Source: Chaunax sp. Z400
Taxonomy: Eukaryota; Chordata; Actinopteri; Lophiiformes; Chaunacidae
NCBI GenBank assembly: GCA_037577475.1
Contig: CM075192.1
Location: 6,707,408 to 6,771,407 of the forward strand
Direction: 5' to 3'
DNA length: 64,000 nt
Part shown: positions 54,201-64,000 of the stretch, one piece after another
Position numbering within the stretch: position 1 is the stretch's first letter
Layout of the letters: every line of letters begins with the position of its first letter
Made by a program: the position numbers and the translations under genes
Notes under the pieces: model-generated
What the model was told of the DNA's origin: nothing
What the model saw: the letters and a program-made list of their open reading frames with translations, nothing else
Databases searched by the model: none

Positions 54201-54721
54201 TTTTCACTTCATTATGTAGTAACGTTACATTTTGTATTAATCTGCTGCATTTTGTGATGTAAATCCTGAACTCAATATGTAATAAACTTTGCTGCATTTT
54301 GTAATAAGTTATTACATGTTGGGGTGTTTATTACAAAATGTGGGAGCTGAACTCTTTTTATGATGAACATGTAATAATATGGTGCAATATGTAATAATCA
54401 ACCAAAATTGATGTCTTCATCTGTACCCCTTATATTATTAATGATTAAGATAAATTAAAATGTCCTAATTAGACTGGCATTAAAATTGACTTTTTAGTTT
54501 GGCTCATGTCATATCTGCTAACATGGAGGTGGCAGAATGTAAGACTTATACTACAGCCAGACACCAGGGGCTTCACTTTTGGGAGCTGTCATGTCCTCCA
54601 TCCACTCAATGCTGGCCAATAATTGAAAGGTATGATATTGACTGTGAATACATTTCTCAGAAAATCAGCATTTAGATTCAGACATTCTCTCTTTTAGAGT
54701 TTAATGTAGAGTAGATATGCA

Positions 54722-54801
<80 letters not shown>

Positions 54802-57800
54802 GTCTGTCTGTCTGTCATCTATCTATCTAGTATCTATCATCTATCCATCCATCCATCCATCCATCCGTCCGTGTTTGTGTGTATATATGTATATATATAG
54901 ATGTGTATGAAATCATTTCTATGTATCACATGCTTGTTTGTTTCAGTAGATTAGGGCTAGCGAAAGGAAAATAATGGGTTTTTAAAATTAAGCGTTTCTG
55001 CTGTTGCTCAGTTTCTACTGTATGTATATAAATGTATCACTTGATCATTATCAGGGATTAATACATCTGTGCTCTGCTGCTTTGAGTTAGATCATACGTG
55101 TTAAGGAGTACTTGAATAGATTAATATGAAGGCTGGATATATACACTGAAATTGTAGAAGCCCATCTTGTTTCTTTGTTGTAGAAGAATCCCTAGAGATT
55201 CACAAGAGGAAGCTCCTCCTATGGTTCAGCCACCTTCCTCTGGAGGAGAAACAGTTTGGAGGTTACTTCAGTCCCGAGACCATGCTTGTAGATCCATTGA
55301 TTCTGGAAAGAAAGGCTGATGAGGGTGCTGGACTGCTCAGTTCCCCTCTCCAAACTCCGACCCTCTCGAGGCCCTCTGTAACTGTGGAGCAGCTGTTCAA
55401 ACCCACTGATGCCAGTAGTGTGGACCGGGGGCTCAATGTGCTGCTATACGGGGCTGTGGGAACAGGGAAGAGCACAGTGGTTCGAAAGCTTGTGCTGGAT
55501 TGGTGCACTGGGACCACCCTGACCAACTTCAAGCTGCTGATTCCTTTCTCTTGTGAAGACCTTAGCCAGCTGTCAAAGTAAGATATCTTTCTCTTACTCA
55601 GTGGCATTTATTTATGTCATAAATACTTGTTTGATATGTGAAATTTAGAATTGTGTTAGATTAGCCATGTACCCAAGAATCAGAGAAATCAACACATTCT
55701 CATTCATCAACACCAGTATACTTTATTAAATTCAGTGCATTTCATATCTGCTCTGGAACTAATGATTGTTTTGATCATCAAATATATTTCAAGTAACTGT
55801 TTCATTATTTATTCCATACAATATCAAGATCTTCTGTTTATAGAACTATAAGAAAAACAAATAAAATACTAATACAATGGCTTATCAAGAAGGTGCTGAA
55901 TAAATTTAAATGTCCCAAATTGAAACAAAAAACCCCGTTCAGATCAACACAAATATAAATGCTCATTGGCAGCCGCAGCACTTTACATATGCTGCCCTGC
56001 TTTGATAAACAGCTCTTTTTTATGAGCGATTGAATCTAATTGAATGATGACATTTGAATCTCATTTTACAAACTCCTTCAAGAGAGCAAGAGTGAGGGGA
56101 AGTGAAATCACACATGTGGGAACATGCATATGAACAAACACAAGTTAAACCGAGACGTCAGTTTTGACAGGTAAATAGTGGATGTAATGTGAAGCAGCCT
56201 TGGGCAGCAGAATTATAGAGCGTCAAATACATTAATGAGTACAAAATATGAAGTAGAGAAATAATGTAAGAAAAAATCAATGTTTAAATGAAATTGCCTC
56301 TTTGGATAGCATAATGGCTGCTATCGTAATATCCTGATTGATCAGCGTTTTGAAGTTTTTAACACGTACAAATAGATAAACAACCACAAAAGACATTCAG
56401 TGCATGGATTTATTTTAAAGTCTCTGAAAAGACACTACAGCTCAAGGCTGGACTACAAAGGGATACGGTCCCACTACATCCCATAACGGCATAATTGTTA
56501 GCTTCTGAACAACAAAAAGTAAGTGTCACATCCAGCACTCAACATTTGTGATGTTGTATCTTACACAGCATTGTTGACCCCATACTTACAGTAACTCCTA
56601 TCAGGTCCAGTATGTCAGATTTTGGCTGCAGGCTGAGCTGCAGCTAATGCTAGCTTAGCTTGTTTCTAGGTTCGGATTCATTCAGTTTTCATTGTTCACA
56701 AGGTTTTAAAAGGGAGCTGAATTATCCACAAGGTCCCCTCCTCTCTAAACAAATGGATCTGAGGACTGTGTTATGAAGAGTTATTCGCCTACTCATACTT
56801 AACTTGGGGTTCTGAGGAAAGTCAGGGTTGACAAAGTCTGATTGTCTAAAGCAGTGTTAAACAGTAATGCTAATAGTGACGCTATTAGCTGATTTGGTGT
56901 CAACTTAATTGGAGTTTTTTTTTCCACAATGACTGTAGCCAGCACATTTTCAAATGAATGTCGTGCACCAAGTGAAAGATCCCCTCCCACATAGGATGGC
57001 TTCCTTAAGGAACCTCGTGACCAGAAAGTACCTCCACCTGAGAAACCATGCCCTGCTAAGTGGGGAGGGAAATCAGGCCAAGGATGTGCTCTTTATTTTT
57101 AATGGGATGGAGAAGATGAAACTGGACTTCCGGATTGGTGCCACGGAGCTTTGCAGTGATCCTAATGAGGCGCTGCCTCCAAGTGTAGTAGTGGTGAACC
57201 TGCTGAGAAAGTACCTGCTGCCTGAGGTAAGGGACCGTCCACCATAAGTGTAATGCTATTTGTATTCTCTGTCCTGTTTGTATGAATGTCATTTTTAATT
57301 GGAAAGAAATTAGACTCAACTGGGACTGGAAACTTCAGTGAATTTGTGTGCAAAATCACAGAGTGGCTGTATTCTCAGCAAAGAACAAGTCCACCACCTA
57401 GCATTAAGATGTTAAATCCATGAAAGGGGAGGAACATTTCCATCAACCCCAAGAGAGGCTTTTATTAGGGATTGATGGAAATGCTCCTCCCCTTTTACTT
57501 TTAGGTTTTTAATGTGAAACATCTGTAGGAATTTGTAAGTTCCAGTGATTGTCGTAACAAAAGAATTAATGAATGAAAGCATTATTTGAAGAGAAAGTAT
57601 TCTTAGCCCCATCTCAATGTTTTATCTGGCTTTTAGTTGGAATTGACCTGAATTTGCTCATACATTGTTCTCTTGCCTAAGCCAAATCAGTCACATAATT
57701 GAGGCATAACACACCTGGCAGTTTGCGAAATGTATCAAGAATCACATCAAAATCATCTTTGTTAAATTGATTTATAAAAGTGTGGTAATCGTTTCGATAT

Positions 57801-60800
57801 TTGTGAATGGTGCTTAAGGAAGTTGGCGGCTGTGTCGTTCCCAGGCCAACATCTTGGTTACCACCAGACTGTCTGCCCTGGACTGTTTCCCTCAGAAGTA
57901 TGTGAGTCGCTATGCACAGATTTGTGGCTTCAATGACACAGATCGCCAGAGAGCGTACTTCACCAGCCGCCTACTGCAGCAGAGTGGGGATACCGCACAT
58001 AACCAGGGGGCCCAGGATCTTATAGAACTGCTCTTCCATAACCTCCAGAGAGAAAGCCAGCTAGCTGCAGCCTGCTTCCTCCCCTCATACTGCTGGCTCA
58101 CATGTGCGATCTTACACTTCCTCCATTTCACAGACACCAAGGCACCCATCCGAACGTTGACTGGCATATACACAAGTTTCCTCAGGCTCAACTTTGGGGG
58201 TGAGGTGCAGGGCACAGGGACAGGTACAAATATGCCTGTTCAGGAGCACCACAGCTCTCTCATGCTGTATGTAGTGCGCACAGTTGGTAAGCTTGCGTTT
58301 GACGGTGTGACATACAAGCGCACGTCGTTTTCAGAAACGGAACTGGAGCAGTGGATAGGAGGCAAGACCAAGACCGACGAGGAGCTACGTCAGCTGGCCA
58401 TGTTTCGGACTGACGTGCTTGACTTCTTCTTGGCCCCCTGTGTAGTACTTGGCAAGCATTTACCAGGAGAAAGTGGCGTGAATAATGAGAGGCGGTATGT
58501 ATTTGCTGTCCCAGCCATGCAGGAGTACCTGGCGGCTCTCTATGTGGTTCTGGGAGAGAACAAATCTGTTTTAGAGAAGCTGACTAGACAGGTGTCTTTG
58601 GCCATTGGTCAGGCAAGTGAGGATGTTAGTGTACTCATCAACATCCTTTCTAAGTTCATCCCCCTCCGTATTTTTGCTGTTTTTAACCTCCTCAAACTTT
58701 TTCCAAAGCTCTATGAGAAAATCAGCAGTCAAAACAAAGGCAGCATTGCTAAAACCATGGCAGCCGAGTTATTCTGTGCTGAGGACAGCTACAATGAGGA
58801 TGTCCTGGATCAGGTGGAGCAAAGCCTCCTGGGAGTCCGTGGCAGTGAAGTCCCGCCTTTGGAGCTCTACCCTATCTTCATGGGTGGACTGTTGCATTAT
58901 GGTAACCGTGTCCTTCTCCAGCAACTCGGCTGCAGCATTCAGAGCACAACTGTGGCCCAGATCACACATGTCCTGAGGAAGTACCTTGTCAGAGGTAACT
59001 TTTTTTCTTGCTTATGCAGAATGCATTTTTTCATGTTTGAAGAACTTTATCTGGTTTAAAATAATACCTATGTACTGACATTGATTAAGCTTAGTTTGAC
59101 AATTTGAAATACCCTTAAGGTAAAACTTGAAACATCTTAAACCTCAAATCCATTCAGATAAATCATTTGAATTGCATTATGAAGTATGGGCACCTTTGTA
59201 ATTAACTTTAACTGGGCCAATATTGGACATACCGTATTTCCTCATTTATAAAACAGTAGTTACTTTTAAAGCCAGGTTTGTGATAATGGTAAGGCTGTGT
59301 ACAGCAATGATAATACTTCCTCAACGCTCGCAGGTATAGGACAAGACAAAGTCCTGCCACCCTCCATGTCCAAATCAAATGTATTTTTTTATTCATTTAT
59401 TGAAGGTGCCCAGAATGCTGTTCTGGATTGTTCTGAATTTATCCATGCCTCAGCTGCAGGTGTCCCATAATGCATCTAATGCAGTGTCAGATATTCAGGC
59501 TGCAAATTAGCAATGTGTTGACTAATGGCGCCACCAGCTGTTGTGAAGGACATTTGTGAAACACAACAACAACAAACGGTAAAGACATTGTCAAAACAAC
59601 TGGGCTGACGAACCAAATGAAAGGAAGAAAGCAGGAATTTTACATCACCTTCATGTGATGGATGGTGGAGTTCTGTGCATTTATTTTAATTATCTAAATT
59701 TGACGGAAAGCTTTAGGGTCAATCAAAGTCTTTTTATCCTTTTATTCCTAGAGCTCAACAAACCACAGCGACAAGAGGAACTGATGGATCTGCTGGTCCT
59801 TCTGTATGAATTTCAGAACCCCAGACTGACTGCAGACGTTCTGGCCTCCATTAGAACCATTCGCCTCAACAACATTCGTATGACGCGAATCAAATGCTTC
59901 GTACTGAGTTCTGTGCTCTCATGCACCCCTGCAAGGTTGTGTTTTCACTGTCTTTTTTCTTCTTTGTATGATATTTTGTTTATAAATTGCTTTTTATTGG
60001 TTCCAAAATAATATCCATTTGAACTGGAGTTGCAGCTTAAGCTATTGGCCATTTTGAAATTTTAGTGTTAGCCATACTTATTCCATCTGTTATGGCTTTA
60101 ATGTCTTTGTGATGTGTCTTAAATGGCTTGTGATAATCAGGAAACTGAACTGCCTTGTCGGAGGTTTGCACTTTATTGAGATTCCCTCTACTTTTTGTGA
60201 GTTAAAGGACATTTAATGTGGGTTCAGTGTAAGATGCAATATGCAATGGGTGTGTTTTAGATAAAATGTTTTAAATTTAATGAAAACATTCAGAGTCATC
60301 TCTCATTCGTGGTCCTTGGACGATGGACCCTCAGCCTTAGCAGTCTCCCAATCCTCTGTCCCATGCTTATGAGCAAATGCAATGATATTTAACTGAGGAG
60401 GAGGGCTGCTGCACGTTCCTTTTTGTTCCGTAGGCTTAGTGATGTGCGCCAATCACATCCCAGATTGGGCTGGATGGGATGTGATTGGGTGAAACAATAC
60501 AATAATAATTAAAGGGGAAAAATATTAATCAAATTACCTGTAGCAATTCCCCAGCAGCAGAAAAGATAAGTGCATGTCCCCACCGTCTGTGCCATTTACA
60601 ATGAGACAGCGTTTTAACATAATAATACTGACAGCATCTAACATGAAATATTATGTGTTCTTGTACACATCTGAAAGGTCACACATACAATCCAGTTTCA
60701 AACTATAAATTGGATGCGTCAAACTTAAAAACATAAGTAAATTCAATTTAAAAAAATGTATCTGGATCTAGAGAAAATGATTTCATGCAACCACTTGACA

Positions 60801-63800
60801 TAATAAAATTAAGTAAATTCAACAAACCATTTTCTTTCGTTGTAGGCAGGATTCATCAACCCATTAAAACCTCTTAAAATAAACCAGATTAAAACATGCA
60901 GTATTTACAAGGGGTCAGAACCATTTATTTGTCAGTGTGTTGAAATCCTGAAAATGTCACCCAAAAGTTGCCACAAACAGCCATTAACATGAGATGTGCA
61001 GACGTGCAGTTCTTAAATGCAATGAATAGGTATTCTTTTGACTAAAATGTGTTATTGTCTCCTATAGTTATTTCCTTGAAGAGCTGGACCTGTCCTCCTG
61101 TCTCCTGACTCATGACATGCTTCAGATACTGTTGCCTGCCTTCAGACACACACTTAACCTCAAGTGAGATAAACGCAATACTTTTTCTGTTCTGGTTTGC
61201 AGTGAGGATATGAGAATGACAAAGCTGGATCTTGGTGTTGTTTTTTTTTTACCGTTTGTCATTCTGTCTTTGAAGAAGAGAAATTGTATCTGTCCTTTCT
61301 TATTTTCTTATCAGGAGGTTTTAAGCACCTTGTTTTTGTACTGCCTGTATTTAACAGTACCCTTTCTCAAGGGCAAGCTTGTGCTCACTCAGCTAACACC
61401 TAGGCTGTTTTAAACCACAACGTTGATACAGCAGAAGTCCCTATAAGAACCTCACCCCCAGACACTGTGGAAATGGGCTTTTCCATGATTGTCTTTCTTG
61501 AGGGAACTCTGTAGCAGATTACCTCTCAAGCCTTCAATGGAAGGCAGACAGGTCTCTGATCTGTGACCAAATATCTCTTTCCCTCCAAGTGGTCCTTTCA
61601 CTGAACCATATTAATCCAGCCATAGGATTGGAGGAATAATATCCTCTCCCAATTTAGACCTGAGGTGGAGGAGAGGGACAGTTTGTGTGCGTCCAGTCTT
61701 GGACTCTCAGATGACTAGTGAAGCAAACAAAAAGATTTAGATGCAAAGGACAGCTGTTTGTCTAGATAAAGCTTCTCCTACCCAACCAAACAGTTTTCTG
61801 AGGTAAACATGCCCCTCAGTTATCATTTGTCTGTTCCTCGTGGCACTACTGGTTTGAATTATCCACTTTCTTACTATTACTGTCAGTGAAGAAGGAATGA
61901 AATAAAATAGGATCTATGGAGGCAGCTATAGTTCTATGAATTCCTGAAGGTCACTTTTACATTTGATAAGAAGATTCTGAGAGGTCAGATGGAGGTTACC
62001 ACTGGGTGTTTGCAGTATTGTGTGGACATGCTGGTAGTGTAAGGAGACCGATCCACTTTGTTCGCTGCCCCTGGCAGTCATCCAAGCATCCACAGAACCA
62101 CATTTTTTTCCATGAATACAATCAACTTTTTGCATGATGGTGAACATTTTTTCATGGAGCACTACTACTGCTCCAGTTTTAACAAGTTTATTACGCTAAA
62201 ACTAATCAATCAATCAATCAATCAATCTAATCCAACAATCCTGCAATGAATCCCTTTATCATGAAGTTTGTGATGTTCAGTCTGTGTTGCACTGTTGAGC
62301 TAAATTGCTTTATACAGGGAGGTATTTGTGTTATTTAATCTACTCTCATTGTTGTAAAAGAGTACCATCAGGCATGTTATATTAAAATGATCAATTTACA
62401 GGGTCCTAGCTAAACACTGCATTTTTATTGACTTTGGAAAACTAGCATGTGAATGCTGTGTCTTGTGATTGTTGTGTCTGCCTGTCCTCAGCCTGCAGTT
62501 TAATAGCCTGGGTCCTGAGTCCTGCAGCCTCCTGAGAGATCTGCTTCTAGATCCCAAGAGTTCAGTTAGATCTCTACAGTAAGACTACACTTTTATTCAT
62601 GTGTTTATGCTCTTTTAGCCCATGTGTCCAATAGAATACCTGCTCTTTTAATGTGGAATATTCAAATTTGAACAAATTATAAATGGTATGTTCCGGGGCA
62701 CAGATAGGGCCCCATGTACCAAGGCTATGAAGTCATAAAATGACCCCCAAAAAAATCAAAATAAATGGTATGTTCCCAGCAGCTCTGCTCTTTGACATGG
62801 TTTTAAAATGTTGGAGTAGATTCTCTTTCATCCAGGTCACGGTAATCCTTGAAGGTTGAATCTGAAACAACTGGACTATTTAGGGTTCGAAGACATTTCG
62901 CCTCTTGCATGAGAGGTGAAACGTCTTCAAACCCTAAGTAGAGGTGAGTTGCTTCAGATTCAACTTTCAGGGATGATTTTAAAATGTTTACACATCAGAA
63001 AAATTAGAAAAAGACAATCACTTTACACCCAGTTTTATATCACACTTGTACTTGAGCAACACACTGTGGCCTCAGGGCAACAACCGTTTTTTGATCGAAC
63101 AAACTGGTTGAGAATTATAGAATTATATACTGTGTATGTGGAGGAAATTTTTAACCATAATTGGAGTCTAAAGTCCAAATAAAAAGTTAAAAGTAAGATG
63201 ATCAAAATATTATTGGACAGTTAAGAATGACTTTACTCGGGGTATTTATCTTTTTCTTTTTTCTTAGAAGGAATAATTGCCTGACTGATGTTTCACATTG
63301 TCTGTTGTTTCTGTTGTACTAACCACACATCCTTTTAGTTAACTTAAAGCTGCAGTCAGTAAGACTGAGAAGAGAGCAGACTTAGCTTGCTTAACTTAGC
63401 TTGCAGGTAGGGTTGCAGCGGTTACCGGTTTCATAGTATGCCACAATATGAATTTGAATGGTTTTAAGGATCCATCACGTTGATCCTTCGTTGCCCGGAA
63501 AAGAGAGGGCTGCATTTCAAGTAGTCATCGATAATAGGACAGGCCTTGTTGTGCTACAGTGACCCTTTTCATACAGCCTTCAAAGGGTGCAGCCCCTGAA
63601 TTGGTACGCAGCTACAGTCACAGTCTGTCTGCAGTCAGGCCCCTGGTTGCTGTCACTATTTGCACGTAGTGTGTTATGAGTAGAAAACCTGAAATTTCTC
63701 ATTTATCCAATGTGTTCTCTAGACTGTGTGACAATCCTCTGCTGGAGTCTGGGGTCCACACCCTGCTGGAGGCACTGCCAAAGAACCAGACCTTGACTTG

Positions 63801-63971
63801 CCTCTCACTGATGCACACTGGGCTTGGAGACCAGGCTGCCCTGGACCTGGCTCTGAGGCTCCAGCAGCACAAGTTGCAGGAGCTGAACGTGGCTTACAAC
63901 AACATTGGAGACGATGCTGCTCTGGCTCTGGTGGACGCCTGCAGGGAACACCCAACCATTCACACTGTTCA
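51272..63971 (+). CDS. nlrx1: NLRX1-type mitochondrial NOD-like receptor, 9 exons seen, 3' end outside window
   Basis: Joined exons: 51272-51288, 53016-53119, 55184-55577, 56995-57226, 57845-58994, 59752-59935, 61068-61163, 62492-62578, 63723-63971 (2,513 nt, about 837 residues; human is about 975). Residues 1-40 are Arg/Trp-rich (RQLLRVWRWKRIVG), a plausible mitochondrial leader. NACHT: Walker A GAVGTGKST (130-138), Walker-B-like LFIFNGME (about 204-211) lacking the usual Asp, ILVTTR (252-257). The 384-residue exon 5 covers the winged-helix and helical region (FLPSYCWLTCAILHFLH, VPAMQEYLAALYVVLG). LRRs follow with phase-2 junctions. Known role: restrains MAVS, NF-kB and related innate signalling and affects mitochondrial ROS. 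It strongly parallels mammalian NLRX1 throughout, so identity is secure. Confidence 0.94.
51289..53015 (+). other. nlrx1 intron 1
   Basis: Donor GTCGGT, acceptor GTTTTCCAG. Most of it is the Tc1-like element at 51440-52697. A short LINE-type tail TACTTTATTGTTCCTGAAGG lies at about 51621. Confidence 0.7.
51440..52697 (+). mobile_element. Tc1-like transposon, third family, decayed
   Basis: The right end AAACGGGGTTGTA (52685-52697) is partly complementary to the left-end area (CATTCCAATAAATGTGAAAC near 51452). The sense strand at 52215-52440 reads LFQQDNDKPHSA, ITTAWL and a degraded DLSP block, the DDE region of a Tc1-like transposase. The partner 5' segment of the same family is at 26730-27240. 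Confidence 0.7.
53016..53119 (+). CDS. nlrx1: nlrx1 coding exon 2: leader
   Basis: 104 nt completing R6 and encoding residues 7-40 (QLLRVWRWKRIVGITHQPAP, then GFHCSTFCSTTSEP) plus one base of E41. Basic, no acidic residue until the end, as in mitochondrial presequences. Another frame is also open across the exon but does not join exon 3 in phase. Donor GTAGAC at 53120. Confidence 0.75.
53340..53800. repeat. Interspersed repeat, related to 17310-17470 and 60305-60500
   Basis: 5' part shares GGGCACAAAGTAA and AAGATGCAAAG with 17410-17440. 3' part shares GAGGGCTGCT, GGTTTAGTGAT (GGCTTAGTGAT) and ATTGGGCTGG with 60400-60475. So both fragments derive from one family of at least 0.45 kb. Confidence 0.6.
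54145..54410. repeat. TGTAATAA-rich block with 13-bp inverted repeat
   Basis: ATGTAATAA or close variants occur about ten times on both strands. CATTTTGTAATAA (54295-54307) and TTATTACAAAATG (54328-54340) are perfect inverted copies 20 bp apart. Possibly a MITE made of repeated termini. Confidence 0.65.
54721..54868. repeat. (TATC)n, (TGTC)n and (ATCC)n compound microsatellite
   Basis: About 80 bp of TATC, then TGTC, a short irregular part, and ATCC. Confidence 0.97.
54908..55012 (-). repeat. Solo end of the Tc1-like family of copies 1-3
   Basis: Matches 9689-9789 nearly base for base: TTTCAGTAGATTAGGGCTAG, then TGGGTTTTTAAAATTA and GCGTTTCTGCTGTTGCTCAG. Confidence 0.9.
55184..55577 (+). 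CDS. nlrx1: nlrx1 coding exon 3: Walker A
   Basis: 394 nt completing E41, residues 42-171 and two bases of K172. Starts ESLEIHKRKLLLWFSHLP, then ETMLVDPLILE, VEQLFKP, VLLYGAVGTGKSTVVRKLVL, DWC and LLIPFSCEDLSQLS. Acceptor TTGTAG, donor GTAAGA at 55578, phase 2. Confidence 0.95.
55578..56994 (+). other. nlrx1 intron 3, nothing recognised
   Basis: Donor GTAAGA, acceptor CCCACATAG. No repeat or gene that I can name. Confidence 0.7.
56995..57226 (+). CDS. nlrx1: nlrx1 coding exon 4: Walker-B-like region
   Basis: 232 nt completing K172 and residues 173-249 (MASLRNLVTRKYLHLRNHAL, DVLFIFNGMEKMKLDFR, CSDPNEALPPSVVVVNLLRK, YLLPE). The acceptor at 56994 (CATAG) was chosen for phase; an alternative CTGTAG at 56939 would introduce stops. 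Donor GTAAGG at 57227, phase 0. Confidence 0.9.
57227..57844 (+). other. nlrx1 intron 4, with hairpin
   Basis: Donor GTAAGG, acceptor GTTCCCAG. It holds the near-perfect hairpin at 57422-57496; nothing else seen. Confidence 0.75.
57422..57496. repeat. 25-bp stem hairpin, pre-miRNA-sized or small MITE
   Basis: The arm GAAAGGGGAGGAACATTTCC (57422-57446 with ATCAA) pairs with TTGATGGAAATGCTCCTCCC (57472-57496 with CTTTT), mismatching at only one or two positions. Loop about 25 nt. Shape allows either a pre-miRNA or a small foldback element; no evidence of expression. Confidence 0.6.
57845..58994 (+). CDS. nlrx1: nlrx1 coding exon 5: rest of NACHT and helical region
   Basis: 1,150 nt, residues 250-632 plus one base of E633, the large NLR exon. 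Motifs: ILVTTRLSALDC, YVSRYAQICGFNDTD, AACFLPSYCWLTCAILHFLH, IYTSFLRLNF, VRTVGKLAFDGV, FFLAPCVVLG, FAVPAMQEYLAALYVVLGEN, EDVSVLINILSKFIPLR and IFMGGLLHYGNRVLLQQLGC. Acceptor CCCAG, donor GTAACT at 58995. Confidence 0.97.
58995..59751 (+). other. nlrx1 intron 5, nothing recognised
   Basis: Donor GTAACT, acceptor TTATTCCTAG. No feature seen. Confidence 0.75.
59752..59935 (+). CDS. nlrx1: nlrx1 coding exon 6
   Basis: 184 nt completing E633, residues 634-693 (LNKPQRQEELMDLLVLLYEF, QNPRLTADVLASIRTIRLNN, IRMTRIKCFVLSSVLSCTPA) and AG of S694. The transition from helical region to LRRs. Donor GTTGTG at 59936 is atypical but is the only one that keeps phase with exon 7. Confidence 0.88.
59936..61067 (+). 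other. nlrx1 intron 6
   Basis: Donor GTTGTG, acceptor CTCCTATAG. Contains a repeat fragment at 60305-60500. Confidence 0.7.
60305..60500. repeat. Interspersed repeat fragment related to 53610-53800
   Basis: It shares ordered words with 53610-53800: GTCCTTGG-like start, GAGGAGGGCTGCTGCAC, GGCTTAGTGAT, ATTGGGCTGG. Confidence 0.55.
61068..61163 (+). CDS. nlrx1: nlrx1 coding exon 7: LRR
   Basis: 96 nt: S694, residues 695-725 (YFLEELDLSSCLLTHDMLQI, LLPAFRHTLNL) and two bases of N726. One LRR (LEELDLSSC). Donor GTGAGA at 61164, phase 2. Confidence 0.94.
61164..62491 (+). other. nlrx1 intron 7, nothing recognised beyond a microsatellite
   Basis: Donor GTGAGA, acceptor CCTGTCCTCAG. An (AATC)n run is at 62204-62226. 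No gene. Confidence 0.75.
62492..62578 (+). CDS. nlrx1: nlrx1 coding exon 8: LRR
   Basis: 87 nt completing N726, residues 727-754 (LQFNSLGPESCSLLRDLLLD, PKSSVRSL) and CA of Q755. The block LQ.NSLGPE matches human NLRX1. Donor GTAAGA at 62579, phase 2. Confidence 0.94.
62579..63722 (+). other. nlrx1 intron 8, with foldback element
   Basis: Donor GTAAGA, acceptor TTCTCTAG. Foldback MITE at 62848-62971; otherwise nothing recognised. Confidence 0.75.
62848..62971. mobile_element. Foldback MITE, copy B
   Basis: ATCCTTGAAGGTTGAATCTG (left) and CAGATTCAACTTTCAGGGAT (right) are inverted, and inner parts TTAGGGTTCGAAGACATTTC and GAAACGTCTTCAAACCCTAA pair as well, so almost the whole element folds on itself. 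Copy A is at 13822-13962. Confidence 0.8.
63723..63971 (+). CDS. nlrx1: nlrx1 coding exon 9: three LRRs
   Basis: 249 nt completing Q755, residues 756-837 (LCDNPLLESGVHTLLEALPK, LTCLSLMHTGLGDQAALDLA, LQELNVAYNNIGDDAALALV, ACREHPTIHTV) and CA of the next codon. The donor GTAAAG at 63972 is cut off 29 bp before the window end. The remaining LRR and C-terminal helical bundle lie beyond 64000. Confidence 0.94.
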
Positions 63972-64000
63972 GTAAAGACACAAGATTAAACATCTCATTT

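Larger units (their letters stand above)
53120..55183 (+). other. nlrx1 intron 2
   Basis: Donor GTAGAC, acceptor TTTGTTGTAG. It contains a repeat pair member (53340-53800), a TGTAATAA-rich block (54145-54410), (TATC)n/(ATCC)n (54721-54868) and a solo Tc1 end (54908-55012). Confidence 0.75.

Noticed and set aside
56941..56994. Earlier acceptor at 56939 for nlrx1 exon 4
   Set aside because: Starting there puts stop codons in the required phase; the CATAG at 56994 joins cleanly.
58605..58976. Ser-rich 123-codon + frame inside nlrx1 exon 5, and antisense frames at 57910-58215 and 58769-58969
   Set aside because: Shadows of the real NLRX1 frame, which carries all the conserved motifs.
59655..60011. 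118-codon ORF read as a separate gene
   Set aside because: Its middle is nlrx1 exon 6; the flanks are intron read-through.

Overview
This is a vertebrate nuclear window, almost certainly from a ray-finned (teleost) fish. It is AT-rich, dense in long (AC)n microsatellites, Tc1-like transposons and fish-type LINE and SINE fragments. Its two genes are multi-exon, have GT-AG introns and encode proteins recognisable from end to end. Nothing bacterial or viral organises it: there are no operons, ribosome-binding sites or CRISPR arrays.

Both genes are on the + strand. (1) Nemo-like kinase (nlk) runs from 831 to 29770 as 11 coding exons. I joined these by eye into an uninterrupted 1,611-nt CDS (536 residues plus stop); every junction keeps frame. 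(2) A mitochondrial NOD-like receptor of the NLRX1 type (nlrx1) starts at 51272 and leaves the window at 64000. Nine coding exons are visible (2,513 nt, about 837 residues), covering the leader, the NACHT ATPase, the winged-helix/helical region and the first leucine-rich repeats. The last roughly 130-140 codons lie outside, judging from human NLRX1 at about 975 residues. Most other open frames here are microsatellite, repeat or antisense shadows.

Layout: 1-830 upstream and 5' leader of nlk; 831-29770 nlk, whose introns carry three Tc1-like copies of one family, remnants of two other Tc1-like families, a tRNA-derived SINE, LINE tails, a broken Gypsy-type element and several MITEs; 29771-51236 a gene-free interval with an 8-bp-TSD hAT-type MITE, a GTF2IRD2-like hAT relic, a 0.93-kb hairpin-ended DNA element, a 2.1-kb 41-bp minisatellite, a LINE carrying a nested SINE, an I-clade LINE with RNase H split by a GC-rich repeat, and another LINE RT fragment; 51237-64000 nlrx1, with a Tc1-like element in intron 1 and foldback elements in introns 4 and 8.

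The two genes are not known to work in one pathway. NLK is a proline-directed Ser/Thr kinase that modulates Wnt/TCF-LEF and other nuclear signals. NLRX1 is a mitochondrial NLR that tempers innate signalling. I see no clearly new biological system. The best leads are a U12-type intron in nlk, tandem donors at nlk exon 10, a 17-nt coding start exon for the nlrx1 leader, a near-perfect 25-bp hairpin in nlrx1 intron 4, the 41-bp minisatellite, and an unclassified GC-rich retroposon-like repeat present twice.
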